A DNA stretch of 64,000 bases from contig CM055605.1 of the NCBI GenBank assembly GCA_029379385.1, positions 9,025,001 to 9,089,000 of the forward strand, in the 5' to 3' direction. Source of the DNA: Quillaja saponaria (Eukaryota > Streptophyta > Magnoliopsida > Fabales > Quillajaceae). The first letter of the stretch is position 1. Every line of letters starts with the position of its first letter. Shown here piece by piece: positions 1 to 9,700 of this stretch. The notes under the pieces were generated by a model. That model was not told the origin of the DNA. It searched no databases and saw nothing but the letters and a program-made list of their open reading frames with translations. The translations under genes and the position numbers were made by a program.

Positions 1-427
1 TTATAAAATTACAATTATATTATATTTTTAAATGTATAATGAATCTATGGACAATATTGTTAAGATATTATTGGATGCGTTAGTACACTATCTTCTAAAT
101 GAACAATAATTAAATTTTGAAGTATATTACATTAACCATTTATAAGTTTGTGGTTAAGCTTATGTTAAATTATTATTATTATTTACAGAAATTTTTTCAA
201 GTTCATGTGGGGTAAAAAAACAAAACAAAAGGAGAAGTTTATTAAAAATTGGAAAGACGGTCGTTAAAAAGGAACTAAGAATTTGAGGAGAGAAATACAA
301 ATAAAATCAAATTTATGCATGTGTTAGTAGTAAAACCAAACAAAGTAAGAAAAATGCCTATAATTTAGAGAAAAACTTATATAGAGTCACTTGATGACAT
401 GGCTCATGAAGTCAACAAACTTATATC
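1..427. other. AT-rich intergenic sequence
   Basis: No open frame, repeat or RNA signal that I can support. The sequence is AT-rich with scattered A and T runs, like the other spacers here. Confidence 0.5.
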
Positions 428-749
428 GCATGGTGAAGAATGGCACATAATCAGCTTAATCAGCCTTAAACTTAACCAAACTCAAGTGAACTAACCATGC
501 ATCTCCAATACCACTCAACCCCGGACAATCTTTTTACCATCATCTTATCCCATTTGCGATGGAGAGAAAGGGGATGGTAGGAAGTAGGAGATGGGTTTCC
601 TGTGGAGGGACAAAATTAAGGATGGTATGAAGAGATAGGAAGTTTAGGGTTGAGTTGAGTAGTACAAGAGATGGGTTAGTTCACTTGAGTTAGGTTAAGT
701 TTGAGGCTGATTGGGCTGATTATATATGGCATTCTCCATCACATGATGC
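428..749. mobile_element. Foldback MITE with about 95-bp inverted arms
   Basis: The left arm (428-522) and right arm (646-749) are near-perfect reverse complements. Both contain the matching cores TCAAGTGAACTAACC and GGTTAGTTCACTTGA, and the outer ends GCATGGTGAAGAATGGC and GCCATTCTCCATCACATGATGC also pair. The roughly 120-bp centre is unpaired and codes for nothing. Transcribed, it would fold into a long hairpin. A miniature inverted-repeat or foldback element fits best; I could not define a target duplication, so the superfamily is unassigned. Confidence 0.75.
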
Positions 750-1507
750 AATTTTATTAGCTTACTTCGAGAGTCATACTGTGAAATCAATGTTTTGAAA
801 TTGGACCTACCGAACCAGTTGAAACGTCATCTAAGTGACAAATTGGATCGGGTTGAACCAAAAAATTGTTTTGCTGATTTGATCAGTTAAAATCGTGCAA
901 ATTAGAAGAGCCGATAAAATTGGTGCTGGATTGATCTACCTGAATTGGTTTTTTTTTTTAAATAAAAAATAAAAAAACTATTATTTGTATTATGGATTAG
1001 TGAAATATTTGTATTTTATATTAAAAATTAATTAAACAAATTACATTTTAATTGATATTAGTTTTATTATTTTGAATCATATGTCGAAATTTGAATGTTG
1101 TGATTTATAATAAATTAATCAATTGTTATATTAATTATTAATAACTATATTTCACTATTTGTGATTTGATTTTCTTATTATTTAATGAATATTGAATTTG
1201 ATTTTCTTATTTAATAAATATTAAATTATTATTTTTTATTTTATTGTGTATTTAATATTTATAATTAACTAAAAATATATATAATATTTATAATATATAA
1301 TAAAATAGTTTGGAATAGGATATGAATCACTTCTCTTGATCACCAATGGATTAGTTTGTACTTTAACTAGTTTAGAATTTAAGATTAAATTAACATTTGC
1401 ACCTATGGATGAGACAATTGTAAAGGTCTAGAAAACTTTCGTAGCAAAAAATAAAAAAATAAAAATTGACAAGATCTAATTCCATGATTCACCTAACAAA
1501 TTTTATG
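750..1507. other. Intergenic spacer
   Basis: No gene seen. Around 790-950 the wording (TTGGATCGGGTTGAACC, GAACCAGTTGAAACG) resembles the dispersed repeats with CCGGTTCGACC-like ends found in many plant genomes, but I cannot define its ends. The rest is low-complexity AT. Confidence 0.4.
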
Positions 1508-1515
1508 CCTACTTG

Positions 1516-2189
1516 CAAGGGCGAATGCAGCAAGGTTCTCAGTGGGTAAAAATTAGTTGGATCCCACTGAGTTAATAGAAAAATTTAACTATGTCCCCGT
1601 AGATTTTAATTTTTCACTATAGTCCAGCAAATGAGGTTATTTGAATTTTCTTGCTTAAATTCTAATATTTGTTCAATATAGATACTTTTTATTATATATA
1701 TATATATATGAAATCCTCTATTATTTTCAAAAATAAAATATTTGTTTTACTTATTTTTTTTTCTAATCCACAAAGCTTTTATTTAATTTCTCTCTTTTTT
1801 AAATATTTTTGGTCTGAAAATAGTAATTTTTTTTTCATGATTCATTTTATTTAAAAATATGTTGTATCAAAAAAATAATTCATAACACATACAAAGAAAT
1901 TGATAAATTTTGTTTATTTAATAATTTTAAAAATAAAGTACTTATTCAACAATTAAAAAAACTTATAGAAAATGTTAAATAAGAATAAAATATTTTATAT
2001 TTTTGAATTATAGTGATATCATTATTAGTATTTAATTATAATATTAAATTATTAATTGTAATTACATTTATTTAATTTATAACTTATATTGGATAAGCAA
2101 AAATTCTTGAAAATATTTTTACATATATAATTGAAAAAATTCTAAATAATATTTTACTGCATTGACTAATATTTCTAAATCCGCCACTA
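1516..2189. mobile_element. Non-autonomous hAT-like element (674 bp)
   Basis: The termini are CAAGGGCGAATGCAG on the left and, reading inward from the right, ATAGTGGCGGATTTAG. Both are degenerate forms of the CAGGGGCGGA-type end common in plant hAT MITEs. The flanks carry an 8-bp duplication with one mismatch, CCTACTTG (1508-1515) and TCTACTTG (2190-2197), the length expected for hAT. Just inside the left end is a hairpin, CTCAGTGGG facing CCCACTGAG. The interior is AT-rich with no transposase. Confidence 0.7.
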
Positions 2190-2197
2190 TCTACTTG

Positions 2198-3109
2198 TAC
2201 ATCTCAAGTCAAGTTATTCATCGTCTTTCATGTGATTTTACTCATCATTTAACATGTTTACTTTTTTATGCACATGTTAGTAATCATAGAGGTTAGTATG
2301 CTTTGCCAGAGTTGTGGCTGAACTTACTCTTGGTCTTATGTCTTTGGGCCTCATCAACCTAGAGGTGCTCATCAAGTCCAGTCATCTTCAAGATCATATT
2401 CAAGATGGCACTTGTCCTAGATTCATTTTACCATGTCTCAGTTTTTAAGTAAAAGCAATAATAGTGTACGATGTCTTATTGAGATGATTCTAATATGATT
2501 TCTATTGTTGTGTTATCTCACATCTCAAAAGTTTGGGGCCTTTATACACCTTATAAGTCTATAGATTTTTTTTCTTAACATTAATTAATTAATTTTAGGA
2601 GTGAAGTTCTAAAAAAGTAACAGAGCGCGGCCTAAGTTTTCACATTGAGCCCCATCACGTATACATCTCAGCCTCAGCAGGCCAATTAATTTTTTAACTT
2701 CGTGTCATTGTTTATTAGACCCAGTACCGTAAAAGTGGAGAGATAAATTCTTATTGCTTATTTTTTAGACTTAAACTTAGCAACATTTACCTTTGGTCAA
2801 TTTTTATCAACCTTTAATTATGATATTATATTTAATTTTTTAAACAAGTATTTTTACATTGAGAAAGCTTTTGTTAAATGAGCATAAAAACAATTAAAAG
2901 TTTTTATTCAATATCTCCTTTGAGAAATTTTTTCTAACGGCATTCGATCACAGAATCCATTGACAGCTGCATATATAAATGACTGGAATTTGTTTTTCAA
3001 TTGGAGGTGGTGCATATTGTGGTTGTTTGGGTACTTCTGTAACCTTTGTACTTCTATTGACTAATGCCTGAGTTGCCATATTCAATATCTACTAATAAAG
3101 GGATTGTTT
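2198..3109. other. Intergenic spacer
   Basis: No coding frame or clear repeat. It sits between the hAT element and the viral fossil. Part of 2,900-3,109 may be more of the fossil that has lost recognisable coding sense. Confidence 0.4.
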
Positions 3110-4324
3110 GGTGGGAAAAACTTATCACTTGTGGACGAGTAATAGATATTTCTTTTTGTTTGATGCGAGAAAATAATATTTTTATTTTCTTCAATTAATA
3201 ATTGAGATACTATTATAGCTTTTAATTCTTCATTTCTTGAAGAATTGTTTAAGCCTGAAAATATAGGAAAATTAAAACTAGGATTTATAATCCTTTGACT
3301 ATTTCGTATATTTTATTCTAAATATTCATATTCTTAAATTTCTCTTTGACTTTGGCTTCCAAAACTTATATTATGAATTATTATGGGTTAATGGCTACTA
3401 ATGGATCTTCTATCCTTAAAATAAAGATTACTTCATGAAGTCATAAATTCTATAGGTTGAATTTGTCTTTTTTCTTTGGTTTCAGTTAAATCTTTTATTA
3501 GCCAATCAGAAGGTATTTCTAAATCATTCCAATTTATTAATTGTGGTTAAATTTCTGGATCAAATTCATGAGGTTCAAATATTTCAACAAAACGTTTATC
3601 AACTACCTTAGTTGATGTTTGTGTAAGATTTGTCAATCCATAGATTGATTTCCATTCTATTACCAAATCATTACTATCTTCCATCATTCCAATATTTTTA
3701 GTTTGAATTCTTAAAATTTTTTTTTGAATATTAGGATCATTGATGGATATGAAATAATGTGACTTGATTTTAAACCAAACTACGCCTGTAACTAAATTAT
3801 ATTGAATTCTTCTTGTGAGGGCTTTCATTGGATCATTTAGTCTATTATCATATAATATTGCAAATTATAGGTGTATCAATTCCTCGCCTATCTAAATTAT
3901 ACCTATATGTATATATCTAATTTTAGAAATTTTTTTCTTACATCTCTCTATTTTGTCTAAATAAAAAATGTTTAATTTAATTGTTTCATCTTCTGTTGTT
4001 TTAGCTACTGTATTTCCTAAAAATTGTTAGAAATACCTTGCACTCCAGAAGATAAATTTTGAAATTTTATAGATTTCTTATTTTTTAGGATTTTTAATCT
4101 TTTCTAAAGAAGAATCTTCTATTTGCATATATTCTTTAATTACATCTTCTAATTTTGTAACTTACTTGTTTAGGATTAGGGACTTCTTGAAACATGAAAG
4201 AAAATTCCAATTCTTCATTAGAACATTCTTCCTCACTTACTATTTCATATAAGATTGATTCATTATCAGAGTTCTCTTCTCTATAATAAATTTTTAATTC
4301 ATTTGTTTCTAAGGTTTTTATCAT
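3110..4324 (-). pseudogene. Decayed caulimovirid-like movement-protein region (endogenous pararetrovirus fossil)
   Basis: Read on the minus strand, several short frames follow each other in one order. The clearest uninterrupted stretch (3,547-3,828) contains LVTGVVWFKIKSHYF, ISINDPNIQKKIL and LVIEWKSIYGL. Just upstream, broken by stops, come IRYIHIGII and LYDNRL. The order IHIG, then DNR, then G.V.F, then SINDPNI, then a final IYGL-type strand fits the core of the 30K cell-to-cell movement proteins of Caulimoviridae. A weaker acidic stretch (4,136-4,324) precedes it, and a continuation with WNDLEIPSDW follows below 3,547. Stop codons interrupt it repeatedly, so it cannot encode a working protein. 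No reverse transcriptase motif is recognisable nearby. Family assignment is inference from motif order, and genus is not assignable. Confidence 0.55.
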
Positions 4325-4414
4325 TTTCTTCCCACTTTTTCTTTTCCTAGGACATTGTTTGAGTGTAGATGATTAGAAAAGTTATTGTTGACTTGAAAAG
4401 TAAATTCACAAAAG

Positions 4415-4843
4415 ATGTATTTTCATAATCAATTTATTAGAAAAAAATTTGATGGCCTTCCTTTTGCACATAAATTCATTATTAGCTACCTTTTGAATAA
4501 GTTATGTAATGATGGTAAGATAAAAATGACTATTAATGATTATTATGTGTTTGTAGATGATAATGAATCATTAAATAATGATGAGAAAATAGAAGATGAC
4601 ATTGATGTAGTCTTAATTGAAGAAATGGATAATTGTATTGATGAAGTGGATCAATTGAATAATGTTAAGAGCAAGAAAGTTAATAAAGGAAAGAAAATAT
4701 TGACTGATGATATGGGAGAGAATAGGACAAATGTGGGGAACGATGGTAATGAGGTTTATTTTGGACCAATTGAAGAAAATGATAGTTTGTGTATGAGAGA
4801 GACCACCAATAAACCAAATTGTACAAGGATTAATGAAAACTAA
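4415..4843 (+). CDS. Uncharacterised 142-codon open frame (doubtful gene)
   Basis: The frame starts MYFHNQFIRKKFDGLP and runs to a stop at 4,843. The middle is strongly acidic (DDNESLNNDEKIEDDIDVV), followed by a short Lys-rich patch (KSKKVNKGKK). There is no signal peptide, membrane segment or motif I recognise. It starts 90 bp beyond the viral fossil on the opposite strand. A D/E/N/K-rich frame of this size can arise by chance in AT-rich DNA, or it may be a transposon remnant. I would not call it a gene without expression or homology. Confidence 0.18.
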   Translation: MYFHNQFIRKKFDGLPFAHKFIISYLLNKLCNDGKIKMTINDYYVFVDDNESLNNDEKIEDDIDVVLIEEMDNCIDEVDQLNNVKSKKVNKGKKILTDDMGENRTNVGNDGNEVYFGPIEENDSLCMRETTNKPNCTRINEN

Positions 4844-6429
4844 TGGAATAAGTGATAAATAGATATTAAAGGTTGGTGAATTGTCATTTGCGGACAATGG
4901 TGTGTATATGAGAAAATCTTGTGTATAATACTTATTATCAAGGTTTTAACTTTTTTTTTTTAATAATGTTTATGACTCTCTACTTTTGTGGTGAATTTAA
5001 CGTTACGATAAGAAGTTTTTCTTAATTTCTTTTGATTATTATGTGAAATGTTAGTTTATGTGTTGGATGATGGAGATAAATAAGAATTTGGGAGATTTTA
5101 ATTTATAGGTGAAAATATAAATAACTTTAACAAGGGTATTTATGTAAAATTAGTATGTAATCATTCACATACAAACAAAGGAGTTACATGGATAAATTTT
5201 GTCAGGCCCCGATACAAAACCGAATGGTGTCAAGGAATTTATTTCCTACCAATACGTTTCTCGGGCATAGTCACTTAAGGGTAAATACTATGGACCAAAC
5301 CAAACAGCCCCAAAAAGGTTTTCAACCAAAATTTAATTTACATAATAAAGTCGATACCAGTATGATACATTTTAGTTATATATATATATATATTAGTATT
5401 CCGGCATCACAAGTACAAGGTTTTTTTTTTTTTTTAATTACTATTATTATATTAGCATCTTAGTTTTAAGAAGGATATGAAAAATTATTTTCGGGAGTTT
5501 TGTCTTATCAACGTGTATAGTACTTTTCATGTGTATTTCTTTTTCTTTAAAAACGTGAAAAATTTGTCTAGATATATTTTACTATCATCATGTCAAATTT
5601 TAAAGATAACAATTTTTCATGTAATATATATTTTATCGTATGTAGAATTTTATACGCTGATAATAAGTTGATTATATCCGAAAAGAATTTTACACTCTTT
5701 TAAAGAAATACAAATTAAAAGAACTTTAAACTAATAAAAGAATATTCTAGAAAAAGAATTTTATATATGTTTCTTAAAATAAAATAAAAAGTATATAAAC
5801 ACACACTCACATATACGAGGATGCTAGTAATATATTATATCTAAAAATATGAGAAAATTTATAAATTAGATAAACTTATAGGGTAAATAATTTATGACTT
5901 AGATAATTGTACATTTAAAAAAAAAAATCTAGAAACAATTGTACTAATTTTTTTTATATGCCTCATGTGGTATGAATGAATACACACTAATTTCTAGTCA
6001 TTTTACATTTTTAAAATTATACAAGTATCTATTTCAACAAAATAATTTAGAAAACTTAGTACTTGGTAAATAACAATGACATAACCAAAATTTTGTATGG
6101 AATAACAATAATAATAATAATTAAGAACCATATTCTTAAAATATAGTCATACAGATGTGAATGAATGTTCTAAACATGAATTATTTTGTAAGATTTTAAA
6201 ACATAAATACATATGTAAAAGAAAAAGAAAATATAAGTTAGACTTGAGAGGAAAAAAAAAAAAATCTATACATTTAATAAAAAAGAAAAATGGAAAGAAA
6301 ACAAGAAACAAATTTGAGCAGAGGTTTCTTTCCTATTGTAATTTGTTTCATTCTCCAGAAGTGAGGGCGAGTGGAGCGCTATTCAATGATCCAAACAAGC
6401 CCTTAGGCCTAATTGTAGAGAATCACTGA
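4844..6429. other. Intergenic region upstream of UBP24
   Basis: AT-rich, with no supported gene. The segment at 5,195-5,330 is less AT-rich (GTCAGGCCCCGATAC and following) and looks like a fragment of an older repeat, but I cannot classify it. Frames around 5,188-5,671 and 6,157-6,429 lack any protein-like features. Confidence 0.4.
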
Positions 6430-6785
6430 TTCCTCTTGCCCCTTAAGAAGAAAAACCTAACCTAATCTCCTTCGGACTATCAAAATTTGCTTCTTTCTCA
6501 CTCTATATCTCTGTGTAGTCGATGCACCGTCCTGGTGTAGTGGTTCAGGGCCAAAGAGAGGGTTCCATTGTTAAATGCTCTCTCTCTTCAATCGCTATTC
6601 AGTTTCTTCCCTTTTCATGTCTTCAATCGACGCCTCTCTATCCTCTGCTCCTTCAGGGTCTCACAAAACCCTAAGTTTTGATTTTGATTATTTTTTTATA
6701 CGTATCCCTTCTGTTCCTCATCATAGTCAGAAATTAAGGTTCAATTTAAGGATTCTGGGTTTGCGAATTCGATCTCCTCAGCAAA
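6430..6785 (+). promoter_or_regulatory. Probable UBP24 promoter-proximal region and 5' leader
   Basis: This pyrimidine-rich stretch (CTTCTTTCTCACTCTATATCTCTC, CTCTCTCTTCAATC) lies directly before the UBP24 start codon and looks like a plant 5' leader. The transcription start is not determined. Short frames inside it, for example from 6,575, overlap the start and are probably just leader sequence. Confidence 0.4.
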
Positions 6786-9700
6786 ATGAGTGATTCTAAG
6801 GTCAGTATTTGCTCTTTTAGTTTAATAAAACATTGGGTATCCTATTCCATGAAAAAAAGAGCTAATTTGCTGATAAATGCTAAAGGGTATTTGTTATTAG
6901 CTACTTTTTATTTTTTGTTGTTTACTCATAACGGGTTTTGAAACTAAGAAAATTTTAGTTCAATGTTATGATCAGTTTTGAAAGATGAAATGCTGTTTTA
7001 GTTTCAGCTTACAGAGTTATTTACTCTGCAATTTAGTCTGGTATTGAAGAGTGGGAGAGGGATATCTGTTTTGCTATTGCTCTTTCTGGTACCAGAAAAA
7101 AAGAGGATATAGACTTCAATTTTAGAATTCTTTTTAACAATAGATTTAGGGTGCTTTTCTTGGGCGTCTGCTGATTATTTGTTTGATTCCTATATTCACC
7201 CATTCCCTTTTAACATTTCTTAATTGTTGATTTATTTTCTGGTTTTCTGCATGCCTCATTCTAGAAGATGTTTGTGTTTGGGTCATTCTCTGAAGATGAA
7301 ACCAAGTCATTGCTGCTAAACCAGTTATCTGGGAAAGCTGAAAAGCCTGTGGAGAAAAAAGAGTTTCAGTTTGGTTCTTTAAAGTTTGAAAGTGGAAGAT
7401 CTCTAAGCAATATTGGCGGGGAATTAAATGGACGGCTGAGTTCACCAAAAGGACCAGTTGGTGTTCTTCCTTCAAGTTCTATTAATTGCAATGAAGTGAA
7501 GTGTGTAAAATCAGCCCCTTCATCAGGAATATTAAAAGTGAATGGAAGGATTGACGATTTCCCGTCTAGTTGCTCCGGTATCAATGGTGCAAAAGAAACG
7601 AAAACAGCAGCTTCAGCATGTGTATCCGACAATGAATGTGATCTATCAAATTTAGTCAAAAATGTTACATTTCATGATTCTGAGACTGGAAACTTGGACG
7701 TTGTAGAAAACAATGGATTTGTTTATTCTTCGAAGCAGGACTTGCGAAAGGCATCTAATGGGAATGTTACATCCTCTAGAGACATACTACCTCGAGGACT
7801 AATCAACTCCGGGAATGTATGCTTTCTAAATGCGACAGTACAGGCCCTCTTATCCTGTTCTCCTTTTGTTCAGCTTTTGCAGGAATTGAGGATTCGCGAC
7901 GTCCCTAAGGTCTGCCTTTTGATATGATGCTTATGCATTAAATACTAATGAATTCTCAGGATTTAGTGGAATTTTAGTAACAAAGAGAAAGAAGAAAAAT
8001 GTAGTTTTCAAATAATTATCTACTCTGAAATTACTGTATCACAATCTTCTTATTAGAGAGTGCTCTTTCTTTGTTTTTTTTATTAGGTTGGCTATCCAAC
8101 ATTGACAGCATTTGCTGAGTTTGTTTCTTACTTTGACATGCCAAGGGGTACAAACTTAAAGATGAAAGATGTATCTGCTATTGAGACTGGAAGGCCTTTT
8201 ACTCCTGTCATGTTCGAAAGTGTTTTGAAATTTTTTACTCCAGATGTGCCAAATAGTACATCAGGAAGGCCAAGGTTTGTGTTGCTCTGCTTCAATTTTG
8301 TTTGGAAGTTTTATTAGGTTCACCATTGTCTCATTTAAAAAGTAAGCTGGTTGAAATGATGAACTAACAAAGTTAGTGGATGCGGTTCCCTCCTGCTACT
8401 CCACCATGATGAGGTTACTGTGATAGATGGAGGCCCAATTTTTAAAGCAATGTTTCACTACCAAGAGCAAACATGAGAAACTGTATTGCTAATATTGCGT
8501 GTTCTAGAGAGGGCTTGTCTCTCGAAAAATATTACAAAGAAGAGATACAGCTTTTAAATAGCTTTTTTTTTTTTTCCCCTTCCCTTTTTGGTGTTTTATC
8601 ATACTTGTGCTTTTGTATTAAAATGCAATTCTACCAGTATGGTATCAATTATTTGTATGCGACATTTTGGTTGATTAACTGTATGGTTCATGGCATATCA
8701 TTTTTCAGACAAGAAGATGCTCAGGAATTTCTGAGCTTTATCATGGATCAAATGCATGATGAATTGCTTAAGCTTGAAGGCCAGTTCCCAAACATTTATG
8801 GGGGTCAATCATCTCTAGTTTCTTCTGCGGAAGATGATGAATGGGAGACGGTGGGTCCAAAGAATAAATCTGCTGTGACAAGGACACAAAGCTTTGTTCC
8901 TTCAGAACTAAGTGATATTTTTGGAGGACAACTAAGAAGTGTGGTGAAGGCCAGAGGTAATGAGAGTATAAATTTTTTAGTGGTATACTGTTGGTCATAT
9001 TATCATTTTGTTATTGGTTTGTAATTTATGTACCAGAGTAATGTTTGCCCTGAAATTTATGTATGGGATAATAATAGTTAATAGTTTCCTGTTGGTGTAT
9101 ATATTTTTGTATAGGGTATTTTTTTTCTTTCTCTTTAGGAGTATATATATAGGTTGTAATTGTTTGAATCAATACAATATGAGATTTTTCTCCGAAACTC
9201 AACTTGGTATCAGAGCAGGAGCAGTCCTCCACTGCCACTGCTGCTGTTGACCAGAGTTGACCGGATGAAATGCTTGGACAGAAAATTTCGCAGCCCTCTG
9301 CTGACCAAAACCCCCAAACTTTTGTTTTTATCCATTGCCATTTTGGACGTCAATTTCGTGATTTTCTGTTTGTGCCCTAAGTCTTCCACTTTTTCTGAAA
9401 TCCCTTGATCCCGGTTGTTTTCAGCTGGTTTCTGTCAATCTTGTTCCTCCTAGGCAGCGATTTGGAGGTTTGATGAAACCTTAAGACTGATTTGGGAGAG
9501 GGAAGTGTTTTGGAGGCTGTTTGGCTGTGATTTGAAGGCTGTTTGGCTGGCTGAGGCTGTCTGGGCTGCGTTTTTGGAGGTTTTTGGCTGGAAATTGACA
9601 CTGTAGAGGTTTTCTAGTTGTGGGTCAGTTCTGATTTGGATTCTTGTGGTTTTTTGGCTAAATGTTGGTAATCTAAAGTGTTTTATTGGTTCTTTGTTCA

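Noticed and set aside
6522..6560. GCACCGTCCTGGTGTAGTGGTTC looks like the 5' half of a tRNA with an A box
   Set aside because: No anticodon stem, no B box and no matching acceptor 3' strand follow within 80 bp; it lies in the UBP24 leader.
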